Positions 30,440 to 38,064 of a stretch of 64,000 nt of DNA are shown here, piece by piece. How positions within the stretch are numbered: the stretch's first letter is position 1; each line of letters begins with the position of its first letter. Under the pieces are notes generated by a model. That model saw nothing but the letters and a program-made list of their open reading frames with translations. It did no database searches and was not told the origin of the DNA. Made by a program: the position numbers and the translations under genes. Origin of the DNA: Shouchella rhizosphaerae (GTDB lineage: Bacteria; Bacillota; Bacilli; Bacillales; Bacillaceae_D); the NCBI RefSeq assembly GCF_900142675.1, contig NZ_FRBS01000006.1, positions 124,001 through 188,000 on the forward strand. The letters run 5' to 3'.

Positions 30440-31102
30440 GTGAGAAAAATGATAAAGATAGAGGATTTAGATTTAGTGACTAGAGAAAAACTTCTCTATA
30501 ATGGCAATGCTGAGTTGAAAAGAAGTTTTATTTATGGGTTATCAGCACGAAATGGTTCTGGAAAGACGACATTGTTGCGGACAATAGCAGGAATCCGCAG
30601 CGAAACAAAAGGATCGATTTATTACATTTCTAATCATGAAATCTATTCTTTGCCAGAATTAAAACGGAAACTGTTTTACTATGAAAGTTCAGAATGGTTT
30701 GATCCTAACTTGACAGGCTTTGATTATTTAACATTCATTCAAAGAGAATGGTCTAATAAAAATGCATGTATAGATGATGTGGTAGATTATTGGGAAATGA
30801 ATCAATATATTAAAATCCCTATCAAAACGTATTCGCTTGGCATGAAACAGCGGGTATTATTAGGTCTGTATGAGGTTAGTGGCGCAGAATACTGGTTAAT
30901 GGACGAACCGACAATTGGATTAGATACAAATAGCATTGAAAAGTTTGAAAAGTTGTTAGCACGAGAGAAAGGCAAGAATAAAGCAATTCTCTTCTCATCA
31001 CATCAAGATGATCGTATTTATAAAGTTTGTGATTACATTTATGAGTTAGGCAACGGCTCTTTAGTTATGAGAGAGGCAAGTCAAAAAGGAGAAAATCGAT
31101 GA
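30440..31102 (+). CDS. Small ABC transporter ATPase
   Basis: A 220-residue single ABC domain. Walker A is ARNGSGKTTLL (about 36-46), the signature YSLGMKQR and the Walker B WLMDEPTIGLD, with FSSHQD as H-loop, so it should be active. It pairs with the 4-base-overlapping membrane gene. The domain lacks the usual Leu-rich opening before Walker A and is short, like exporters of peptide or lantibiotic-immunity type. GTG at 30440 lies 5 bases after AAGGAG. The base composition is visibly more AT-rich than the flanking ara and iol genes, a sign of transfer. Confidence 0.85.
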   Translation: MRKMIKIEDLDLVTREKLLYNGNAELKRSFIYGLSARNGSGKTTLLRTIAGIRSETKGSIYYISNHEIYSLPELKRKLFYYESSEWFDPNLTGFDYLTFIQREWSNKNACIDDVVDYWEMNQYIKIPIKTYSLGMKQRVLLGLYEVSGAEYWLMDEPTIGLDTNSIEKFEKLLAREKGKNKAILFSSHQDDRIYKVCDYIYELGNGSLVMREASQKGENR

Positions 31103-32301
31103 GCTATAGTTACTTATTGTTTAAACAAATCTACCGAAGCAAGGCTGTAATCGTAGCGACAACGATTCTTTTTTTAGGGGTAGTTGGTCTCTATATCGTA
31201 AATGCAATCGACGGAAGTGATTTTAGAGCAGACATGCAAAGTTACTTACATCATGATCAAGAAACGCTTGCATTCTATCAGGAAGAATTAGAAAATCCTC
31301 ATATCTCGGAAGAGAACCGGATCATGTTTGAAGAAGCTATAATCGAGGTCGAAGAAAACATCTCTTGGGGTCAACATATTTTAGAGGCTATTGATCAAAA
31401 CGATTTCTCAGAGGCCTTAGTCTATTTTAACAAAATGATCGATCGAAATTTGGATATACATAAAGAGACGAATGGAGAATTATTTCCAGAAGAAGCGATT
31501 GATCAGTTTATGATGACACGCAATGTGAATAATCGCTTAATTGAATTAAACGCAGAACCAGATACATTGCATTTTGAAAAATTTGGGGCGACGTTTACGT
31601 ATCGAGTAATGGAAAGCCTTTTCCCGACATTATTTATGTTGATCGCATCACTTATTCTGTCAGAGGCATTTTTTCGTTCATTCAGAGGGGGGATAAACAT
31701 TGACGTTTTACTCCCTAAAAAGTTTACGAGCCTGTTAATGAAGAAATTATCGTTTATGGCTGGAGTGACTGTCGCATTCTATTTCGTTATTCTGGTTTTC
31801 AGTTTTTTCTTAGCAAGTATTTTTAATGGAACTGGTTCTTTCCACTATCCTATTGTTAATAATGGGAGCCCAATCTTTGAAACAATGCCTTTATGGAATG
31901 TCATGATGAAGACATTTATCCTTCACGTGCTTGCTATTTTTAATTTGGTTCTGATCGTAGCCTTCGCTGCTGTTTTAACAAAAAACAAGATGGCGACTTT
32001 GATGATTGCTATTCTGATGACAGTTGGTTTTCCTATGACACATGAATTTATAAGCTCTTTGCACCCATTCCTACACTTAAGCCCCTTCACATACTTTCTT
32101 GGTGGAGACGTTGCTACTGGTTTTTTAGCTGAGCTATTTAACAATGGCCGCATTGACTTTATAAGTGGAGTAATCGTATTGGTTGTTTTTGCAAGCATAA
32201 TCACATTTATCTTATGTATACATGCCTATATGGTAGAGAAGCGTCAATTAATTACGTCAAAAAAGGTTGGTCAAGTGGGGGAAATAAACACAAACAACTA
32301 A
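31099..32301 (+). CDS. ABC-2-like membrane protein with a large external domain
   Basis: A 400-residue protein with one helix near residues 14-34, then about 140 mostly charged residues predicted outside the membrane, then five helices (around 175-200, 210-240, 265-295, 300-320 and 355-380). The external stretch is Glu and Asn rich with coiled-coil-like runs (DQETLAFYQEELENPHISEE). This fits an ABC-2 exporter subunit paired with the upstream ATPase. The substrate is unknown; peptide export or immunity is a guess. Start overlaps the ATPase stop and follows AAAAGGAG. AT-rich like its partner. Confidence 0.75.
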   Translation: MSYSYLLFKQIYRSKAVIVATTILFLGVVGLYIVNAIDGSDFRADMQSYLHHDQETLAFYQEELENPHISEENRIMFEEAIIEVEENISWGQHILEAIDQNDFSEALVYFNKMIDRNLDIHKETNGELFPEEAIDQFMMTRNVNNRLIELNAEPDTLHFEKFGATFTYRVMESLFPTLFMLIASLILSEAFFRSFRGGINIDVLLPKKFTSLLMKKLSFMAGVTVAFYFVILVFSFFLASIFNGTGSFHYPIVNNGSPIFETMPLWNVMMKTFILHVLAIFNLVLIVAFAAVLTKNKMATLMIAILMTVGFPMTHEFISSLHPFLHLSPFTYFLGGDVATGFLAELFNNGRIDFISGVIVLVVFASIITFILCIHAYMVEKRQLITSKKVGQVGEINTNN

Positions 32302-32314
32302 AAACATTAGCCGG

Positions 32315-32352
32315 AGCGCCTTTATAGACCATTCTACAAAAGGCGCTTGGCC
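32315..32352. terminator. Bidirectional terminator
   Basis: AGCGCCTTT (32315-32323) pairs with AAAGGCGCT. It lies between the convergent ABC membrane gene and the small export protein gene; an A-rich flank serves the minus direction and a short T-poor flank the plus direction. Confidence 0.6.
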
Positions 32353-32383
32353 AAAAAATAACGAAAAACAAAAGAAACTTCTT

Positions 32384-32878
32384 TTATGAAAAGACGTTCA
32401 GGCTCGGGAAATAGTCAAATAAATTGACGCCAAAGGCGAAGGCGATGCCAAGTGCGACCGACCATACAACAATGGCGATCGTTTGCCAAAGTGTGACGTA
32501 CTGCCTGCTTGTGCCAGCTCCGAGGGCAATCGCAGCACCAACATGGAAGCAAATTATCGGTCCAGCAAAGGAGACGCCTGGAACTCCGTAACGTTGAAAG
32601 AAACGTAGCGCTCTTTTTCGTCTACTCCCCTCGTTTTTCGTGCTTTTCTTTGTTCTGCGCAGTTTATCAACTAGCCAAATAAAGACATACACAGATAGGA
32701 GGTTTCCAGCGATCGAGAGAAGGACAACGGGAATAACCGGAAAGTTTAATACAATGCCAATCGGAATGGCCACATACGATTCAAAAAAAGGAATTAACGA
32801 CACAATAAAAACGCCTATATATTGATATATGGTGTCTGCCTCGATAATAAATTTCATTAGATCTTGCAACATTGTCAT
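32384..32878 (-). CDS. Small multidrug-export family membrane protein (PF06695 type)
   Basis: A 164-residue protein with four to five membrane helices. The segment VSLIPFFESYVAIPIG near the N-terminus and the basic stretch RRTKKSTKNEGSRRKRALRF then FQRYGVPGVSFAGPI are typical of this family, annotated as small multidrug export proteins though direct proof of export is scarce. It stands alone, facing away from the ABC-2 permease gene behind it. ATG follows AAGGGG. Confidence 0.75.
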   Translation of the reverse strand: MTMLQDLMKFIIEADTIYQYIGVFIVSLIPFFESYVAIPIGIVLNFPVIPVVLLSIAGNLLSVYVFIWLVDKLRRTKKSTKNEGSRRKRALRFFQRYGVPGVSFAGPIICFHVGAAIALGAGTSRQYVTLWQTIAIVVWSVALGIAFAFGVNLFDYFPSLNVFS

Positions 32879-33036
32879 TTCCCCTTTTTTAAGTGATTGT
32901 TTCTTCGCTCATTGTATCGGAATGGGGATACACATGCCTTAAAACAAGGGTGAAAAGAGGGGAAATCATGGTGAATGTAGCTATAGCCAGCATGAATGGA
33001 GCAAACATGTAGTGCCTTACTACTTTATGGAAAGGT

Positions 33037-33735
33037 TCACACTGTAAAGGCCTTTCGCTTTATGAGTAAACGGGTTGCTATAACGGCCACAACTGCCCAT
33101 ATGACTAATAACAAGAAGTAAGAAGTAAATGCAGCTCCAATTTGGCCAGATTCAATCAAATCAATTCCGCTAATGAAAAGAATGTTTGGCATCAAGTTGG
33201 CAAGGGAATGTAGCCCTATGTTCGACAGGAAACGGGTGATTATTTCCAGGGCAATAAAAAAGATGACGATTGGTGTCCCAAATAAATTTACTTCAACGGT
33301 GTTGTTCGCATAAGTACCAAGCAATGTCCCAGCACAAATCATAATGACGATACAGGGAACTGTAAAAAGGCTTGCCATTGCAGTATTGAAGATGGTTTGC
33401 CCTTGGAGCAAAGTGGTGACCACGATTGTCAGCAATGTGACGGATATGGTGATGAACGCTTTTGCAATCGTTAAGTGGTAAAAATGAATTCCCATTTGTT
33501 TTAATACATGCCAAGTACGTTGTTCTTTCTCTTCAGCCAGCAAATTCCCTTGAATATGGATAGGAAGCAGCAACAACGTAATCATGAGCAAGATATTTAA
33601 CGGCACGTTACTTTGAAGGAGAAAAAAAGCTATGACAAACATCAATGGAAAAAAGATAAGCACAAGCAGTTGGCCATTATAACGCAAGTCCTTTATATCT
33701 TTGTAAAGCAACGCTTTAAACGAATCAACGTTCAT
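33037..33735 (-). CDS. ABC-2 type permease partner of the ABC-LytTR protein
   Basis: A 232-residue membrane protein with six hydrophobic helices and short loops, of the ABC-2 exporter permease type. The segment GNLLAEEKEQRTWHVLKQMG after helix 2 resembles the conserved E-K-E cytoplasmic motif of these permeases. It starts 10 bases after the stop of the ABC-LytTR gene and follows GGGAGGAC, so the two form an operon. No intact ATPase is coded beside it. Its substrate is unknown. Confidence 0.82.
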   Translation of the reverse strand: MNVDSFKALLYKDIKDLRYNGQLLVLIFFPLMFVIAFFLLQSNVPLNILLMITLLLLPIHIQGNLLAEEKEQRTWHVLKQMGIHFYHLTIAKAFITISVTLLTIVVTTLLQGQTIFNTAMASLFTVPCIVIMICAGTLLGTYANNTVEVNLFGTPIVIFFIALEIITRFLSNIGLHSLANLMPNILFISGIDLIESGQIGAAFTSYFLLLVIWAVVAVIATRLLIKRKAFTV

Positions 33736-33745
33736 TTTGTCCTCC

Positions 33746-34735
33746 CTACATTTGCAGCAGTTCTTTTAATGCGGCATAATTGCCTTTCGACAATGGAATC
33801 GTGTTTGTTGTTTGATCATCCAAACTGAGGCTGTAGCTGTTTTTGCTCCAGACAATGATTTCGCGCACACGCTGTAAATTGACTAAATAAGATCGATGAC
33901 AGCGGAAAAAGCCAAAAGGAGCTAAACGCTGTTCCAAGTCTTTTAAGGGGATAGAAGTAAAAAAGGTTTCACTATTTACATGCAAGATCGTTTGCCCATC
34001 TTGGCTTTCCATATAATCGATCTCCAACGGGTCGAACAGAATGATTTTATCGTCCATTTTAGCTGAAATTTTTGCTAGTTTCAGCGGGGTGTCGCCTTTA
34101 GGTGCTTCGCTGACATCCTGTTCATGGCTTGTCTGTTCGACTTGATAGAAGCTGTGCTCCGTCATGCGAAACGCAGTCCCTAGCTGGATTGCTTCTTCTA
34201 GAGATGTAGTGGTGATGACCATGCATTTGTCGGATAGCATGTCCAAAATTGTATGAAATACATGCTTGGTTTGGCGATCGACGTGCAAAGTGGGCTGGTC
34301 GAATACGCATACTTGGCTTGGCATGATCAGGCAGCGGCAAAAATGCAAACGCCTCCTTTCAGACAAAGGGAGCGAACGGACCCGTTTGTCGGCTACCTCA
34401 CTCAATTCGCATACTGCTAAAAGACGTTTGTCATTTTCTTCGCTTTTGTAGAGCTTCAGCCAAAAGCGGATCACTTCCCGTGGCGTTAAGCGCTTATACA
34501 AGCCATCGGATTGGTGGAACATAAAGGCGTTAGAATGAGGATCAAAAGGCTTGCCTTCTAATTTAAACTGGTTGGTTGAGCCAGTAAATGGATTCATAAA
34601 CTGGGACAAGAACGTTTGCAAAAACTCGGCTTCTCCTTGAATCGCAACAGGTTGCCCAGGTTGGACTGCTACATTGATTTCAGGAAGGAGCAGGCGGTTT
34701 CCCGATATTTTTGATGGGAGATTTATTTCAAACAT
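33746..34735 (-). CDS. ATPase-dead ABC domain fused to a LytTR DNA-binding domain
   Basis: About 329 residues from the ATG at 34735. Residues about 5-190 have the outline of an ABC ATPase, but key motifs are changed: the Walker A region reads VAIQGEAEFLQTFL (30-43) with no GKST; the signature region reads LPLSERRRLHFCR (122-134); Walker B is VCVFDQPT (142-149) with Gln for the catalytic Glu; the H-loop His is absent (TTTS). Residues about 225-329 are a LytTR DNA-binding domain, with FFRCHRSYLVNLQRVREI and a SLDDQTTNTIPLSKGNY end. It may couple transporter state to transcription. The frame extends upstream to 34831, but the ATG chosen has AAGGAG about 12 bases upstream. Confidence 0.82.
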   Translation of the reverse strand: MFEINLPSKISGNRLLLPEINVAVQPGQPVAIQGEAEFLQTFLSQFMNPFTGSTNQFKLEGKPFDPHSNAFMFHQSDGLYKRLTPREVIRFWLKLYKSEENDKRLLAVCELSEVADKRVRSLPLSERRRLHFCRCLIMPSQVCVFDQPTLHVDRQTKHVFHTILDMLSDKCMVITTTSLEEAIQLGTAFRMTEHSFYQVEQTSHEQDVSEAPKGDTPLKLAKISAKMDDKIILFDPLEIDYMESQDGQTILHVNSETFFTSIPLKDLEQRLAPFGFFRCHRSYLVNLQRVREIIVWSKNSYSLSLDDQTTNTIPLSKGNYAALKELLQM

Positions 34736-34816
34736 GGTTTTTGGTTTCTCCTTAAAAAAATGGATGTCGTCTTTATAGCGTATACAGATTTTTTCATCAA
34801 GTAAATATCGAACAGC

Positions 34817-34849
34817 AAAAAAAGACGGCATTGCAAGGCAAGCCGTCTT
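34817..34849 (-). terminator. Terminator of the SMR operon
   Basis: On the minus strand AAGACGGC pairs with GCCGTCTT across a 12-base loop and is followed by seven Ts. It ends the yvdTSR-like transcript before the ABC-LytTR gene. Confidence 0.8.
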
Positions 34850-34934
34850 AGGTTGTAGGCAAACAACCTCGTATCGTTTACCTCGTCAACAAGCATTTTC
34901 TTTCATTTTGATTTAATCAAACGTTTAAACAAGA

Positions 34935-35255
34935 TTAGGAAATGGCTTTTAAGCCAGTAACACCTATGACAATGATGGCTAAGCTAAACAAGCGCAGCCA
35001 ATTCCTTGATTCTCCAAAGAACATCATGTTTACCAAAACAGCAGCAACCGTTCCAAGTCCAATCCAAACGGAGTAAGCAATGCTTAGCTGCAAATAATTA
35101 AACGAAGTGTACAAAAACAGAAACGACGCACCGAAGCCGCCGAGAAACAAGATCGTATGGAGCACTGTTTTCTGTTGGCTGTATTTTTTTAAACCAATCA
35201 CGCCGACAACTTCAAACAGTGCTGCCAACACAACAAAGAACCATCCCATCGTCAA
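34935..35255 (-). CDS. yvdR: Paired SMR family drug/metabolite exporter subunit (YvdR-like)
   Basis: A 106-residue four-helix protein of the small multidrug resistance family. It opens MTMGWFFVVLAALFEVVGVIGLKK with the membrane-embedded Glu (about residue 15) that couples proton and substrate movement, and contains the IAYSVWIGLGTVAAVLVN helix. Such paired proteins work as heterodimers; its partner is the gene upstream, with which it overlaps by 4 bases. The order TetR, SMR, SMR matches yvdT-yvdS-yvdR of B. subtilis; the symbol rests on this order and on similarity from memory. Confidence 0.85.
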   Translation of the reverse strand: MTMGWFFVVLAALFEVVGVIGLKKYSQQKTVLHTILFLGGFGASFLFLYTSFNYLQLSIAYSVWIGLGTVAAVLVNMMFFGESRNWLRLFSLAIIVIGVTGLKAIS

Positions 35256-35605
35256 GCCGCTCCTTTCTGATTGGATTTCGTTTCGTCTGTATGGTTGTCG
35301 GCCAATTTTAATAAAACCACGCCGATAACAAGAAGTGCCATAAACAACCCTTTGGCGATACTAAAGGCGCCACCAAATATAAAAATATCCATTAGGGCAG
35401 TCCCGACTGTGCCGATGGCAGCAAATACAGCATAGACTGTTCCAGTCGGGAGCGTTTCACATGCCTTAGAAAGAAAATGAAAATCGATAAGAATAATAGC
35501 GACAATGATTGCCCAATGCCACCAAACAGTTGCAACATTAAAGCCAAATACCCAAAAAAGTTCAAATAGGCAAGTTAAGCCGACATAGAACCAACCGTTT
35601 TTCAT
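35252..35605 (-). CDS. yvdS: Paired SMR family exporter subunit (YvdS-like)
   Basis: About 117 residues, four helices. It carries the membrane Glu in GLTCLFELFWVFGF and the TVYAVFAAIGTVGTALMD helix, both typical of SMR proteins, plus a longer polar C-terminus (DNHTDETKSNQKGAA). A TTG at 35614 lies only one base from the AAGGAG site; the ATG at 35605 is 10 bases away and is preferred. It is the first structural gene of the SMR operon and its upstream region carries a TetR operator palindrome. Confidence 0.85.
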   Translation of the reverse strand: MKNGWFYVGLTCLFELFWVFGFNVATVWWHWAIIVAIILIDFHFLSKACETLPTGTVYAVFAAIGTVGTALMDIFIFGGAFSIAKGLFMALLVIGVVLLKLADNHTDETKSNQKGAA

Positions 35606-35630
35606 TGTGAACAAACTCCTTTTAAATTAG

Positions 35631-35643
35631 TGAATGACATTCA
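35631..35643. promoter_or_regulatory. TetR operator palindrome before the SMR genes
   Basis: TGAATGACATTCA is a 13-base near-palindrome that is the exact reverse complement of the element upstream of the TetR gene (36276-36288). A further half-site ATTCATT follows. It lies between the TetR gene and the SMR genes. Confidence 0.65.
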
Positions 35644-35675
35644 TTCATTTTCGCAACCGAAGAAAGGCAAGCGCC

Positions 35676-36254
35676 TTAGTGCAGGCCGCTTGCTCCTAAT
35701 GCATGGCTAATAAATGAAATGAGTTCATTTTTATGTGCTTGTGCACTCGCTTGATCATGTTGGTCGTACAAATAAAGCTGCTCTGCTGTTGATTCAATCG
35801 CACCGACCATAATTTTGGCGGTATAGGCAGTATTGATTGTCTCGCGAATGGCTTTCCTGTCAAGGGCGCGGGCTAGCATGCCGTCAAACCAGTCGTATAA
35901 TGGTGCATAAATCATTTCCCACTCCTTGACATACTCCGTTTGAGTCAAGCCGGAGTAAATTAAAATGGCCAGTTCATTATGCTCTTCCGTAATCGAGAAA
36001 ATGGCCTCAACGACTTCCTCAATTTGCCTTTCAATCGAGTCGCTGCGGACGGACTTATGAAGCCGATCAATCAGCTTATTGACGAACACTTCGGCAATGC
36101 TAGGCATGACCGCCAGTTTAGAAGGAAAGTACAAATAATAAGTCCCTTGGGCAATCCCAGCCCGTTTCACAATGTCAGTAATCGTCGTTTTTTCGACGCC
36201 TTTTTCTTTAAAGGCAACAATCGCTGCTTCAACAATGCGTTCTTTTTTATCCAC
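35676..36254 (-). CDS. yvdT: TetR-family repressor of the SMR operon (YvdT-like)
   Basis: A 192-residue TetR regulator. The N-terminal helix-turn-helix is KTTITDIVKRAGIAQGTYYL then YFPSKLAVM; the C-terminal part is a helical ligand-binding domain. It lies 70 bases upstream of the SMR pair on the same strand, matching B. subtilis yvdTSR. Two identical operator palindromes flank it, so it probably represses itself and the exporter. ATG/TTG choice was not ambiguous. Confidence 0.88.
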   Translation of the reverse strand: MDKKERIVEAAIVAFKEKGVEKTTITDIVKRAGIAQGTYYLYFPSKLAVMPSIAEVFVNKLIDRLHKSVRSDSIERQIEEVVEAIFSITEEHNELAILIYSGLTQTEYVKEWEMIYAPLYDWFDGMLARALDRKAIRETINTAYTAKIMVGAIESTAEQLYLYDQHDQASAQAHKNELISFISHALGASGLH

Positions 36255-36275
36255 TTGTACACATCCTTTAATGAC

Positions 36276-36288
36276 TGAATGTCATTCA
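36276..36288. promoter_or_regulatory. TetR operator palindrome before the TetR gene
   Basis: TGAATGTCATTCA lies about 22 bases before the TetR start codon and is identical, read on the other strand, to the element at 35631-35643. Two copies flanking one TetR gene strongly suggest autoregulation. Confidence 0.65.
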
Positions 36289-36409
36289 TAATTGATAATA
36301 GCAAGTGAAGCGGTATTTGTCAATTGCTTTTGTCAGCTGCGAGTTAAGGCTGTCGAGCTGTCTTTTTTCACATGCTAACCCCTCATAGGATGTTTCCTTA
36401 AGTGCTTTG

Positions 36410-36458
36410 TACACGTGTATTCCCTTCCTTTGTTTTTGTTGCATTTTCAACAAAAACA
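36410..36458. promoter_or_regulatory. Two inverted repeats upstream of the MFS exporter
   Basis: TACACGTGTA (36410-36419) is a perfect 10-base palindrome. TGTTTTTGTTG (36431-36441) pairs perfectly with CAACAAAAACA (36448-36458). Neither is followed by a T-run in the plus direction. They may be regulator sites in the exporter promoter region; the protein that binds them is not known. Confidence 0.4.
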
Positions 36459-36511
36459 CCGTAGAGTGAATAGATGTTGAACCACTTCATCGGTAGGAGG
36501 TTTAGCAAGAA

Positions 36512-37915
36512 ATGAATGAAACGACAAATTCCCATTGGCGCAAGAAAATGATGGTCATCACCGTTCTGGCTGCTTCGTTCTTATTTTTATTTAATCAATT
36601 TTTATTAATTACGGCCTTTCCGACGATTATGGATGAATTTTCCATTAATGCGACGCAAGTGCAATGGCTGACTACGTCTTTTTTGTTGATGGCGACGATG
36701 CTCATTCCAACAATGGGCTATTTAATGAGCCGTTTCAGTGCACGAGCGCTGACAATGACCGCCTTAGCATGCTTCGTGGTCGGCACGGTATTGTCAGCGA
36801 TAGCGCCCTCATTTGTGTTACTTGTAAGTGCACGGGTCGTTCAAGCGATCGGGGCTGGCATGATGCTACCGCTGGTGCAAACGATCCTTTTGCACGTTTA
36901 CCCGGCTGAAAAAAGAGGCTATGCCATGGGGCTTATGGCACTTGTCATTAATGTGGCGCCAGCTATCGGACCGCCGATTTCCGGTTATATCGTTGATTGG
37001 CTAGGGTGGCGCTCTTTGTTTTGGCTTGTTTTGCCCCTCGCTCTCGCGATTTTCGTTCTTGCTGCAGTCTTTATGCAAAACGTAACAGAACAAAAAAGCG
37101 TCAAATTTGATTTGTTGTCACTATTCCTTACTGTGGTTGGCTTCTCCGGCGTAATTTTCGGTTTAAGCAATATTAGCGTCGCTGGGTTTTCCTCTGCTAT
37201 TGTACTCGTGCCTCTTAGTGCCGGTTTTTTTGCAATAGCAATGTTTATATGGCGGCAGCTTTGTTTAGACTCGCCGATGCTTGAACTTCGTTTATTTAAA
37301 CTTCCGTTGTTTGTACACGGTGTAATTTTGTCTTTTGTAATCTCGATTTTGCTGCTTTCAACGGAAACGTTGTTGCCGTTATTTATTCAAGATGTCCAAG
37401 GCCGGTCTGCTTTCTCATCGGGGATGATTCTCTTGCCGGGAACGGTCTTGTTGGCGTTGACTTCATTTGTCTCAGGCAAGCTGTTTGACTCATTCCGCGG
37501 GAGAGCTCTTGGTTTAAGTGGTTATGGAATTCTAGTATTGGTATTCACTGTCTTTATGTTTATGGGAGATCAAACGGGCATTCCTCTGCTAGTTGTCTGT
37601 TTTTGTGCGTTTATGGTTGGAATTGGCTTCACGATGACCCCTGCGACGGCGATAGCGATGAACGCTCTAAAGCAAGCAGAACTTGCACACGGAACGGCGA
37701 TTGCCAATACGATCAGGCAGTTTGGCGCAGCGCTAGGGTTAACGGTATTGACGACACTTGTCAGCCTTAACGCGAACCGAAGCGACATCGACTATGTAGA
37801 AGGAACGCTAGCAGGGCTAAAGCTTGCCTTTGGCGTAATGGCCATTTTGGCATTGGTAGCATGGGTACTGGTGTATACGGCAAAAGAAAAGAACGCTCGG
37901 CAACAGGAACAATAA
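36512..37915 (+). CDS. MFS multidrug exporter, DHA2 (EmrB/LmrB-like)
   Basis: A 467-residue proton-driven exporter with about 14 helices. It shows the DHA2 opening (FLLITAFPTIMDEFSINATQ), the motif A-like loop MSRFSARALTM, the motif C-like GPPISGYIVDWLGWRSLFW, and a late TPATAIAMNAL region. The best match by memory is LmrB of Bacillus, which exports lincomycin and puromycin. ATG follows GTAGGAGG. The adjacent TetR regulator points the other way, so a link is uncertain. Confidence 0.92.
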   Translation: MNETTNSHWRKKMMVITVLAASFLFLFNQFLLITAFPTIMDEFSINATQVQWLTTSFLLMATMLIPTMGYLMSRFSARALTMTALACFVVGTVLSAIAPSFVLLVSARVVQAIGAGMMLPLVQTILLHVYPAEKRGYAMGLMALVINVAPAIGPPISGYIVDWLGWRSLFWLVLPLALAIFVLAAVFMQNVTEQKSVKFDLLSLFLTVVGFSGVIFGLSNISVAGFSSAIVLVPLSAGFFAIAMFIWRQLCLDSPMLELRLFKLPLFVHGVILSFVISILLLSTETLLPLFIQDVQGRSAFSSGMILLPGTVLLALTSFVSGKLFDSFRGRALGLSGYGILVLVFTVFMFMGDQTGIPLLVVCFCAFMVGIGFTMTPATAIAMNALKQAELAHGTAIANTIRQFGAALGLTVLTTLVSLNANRSDIDYVEGTLAGLKLAFGVMAILALVAWVLVYTAKEKNARQQEQ

Positions 37916-37958
37916 GGGGAATCAGCGATAAAAACCTAATAGTACAGCGTGAAATGAA

Positions 37959-38042
37959 TAAAAACCACTCTACTTAAACGGCACCTCGATTGGAATGAAT
38001 GAAATTCAAGCTGCGCGCCTTTTGGTTGTAGAGTGGTTTTTA
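37959..38042. terminator. Perfect 15-bp inverted repeat, bidirectional terminator
   Basis: TAAAAACCACTCTAC and GTAGAGTGGTTTTTA are exact complements separated by 54 bases. Each arm ends in an A/T-run suited to termination in its own direction. It lies between the convergent MFS gene and iolR. The loop is unusually long for a terminator. Confidence 0.7.
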
Positions 38043-38064
38043 CGTTACAAAAACTTCTCTCTAG

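Noticed and set aside
32969-33013. 14-codon frame after a GAGGGG site near the ABC-2 permease
   Set aside because: It is too short to support without conservation or expression data.
35606-35675. Guanidine-I (ykkC) riboswitch before the SMR genes
   Set aside because: The gap is short, lacks the conserved ykkC sequence segments and instead carries a TetR operator.
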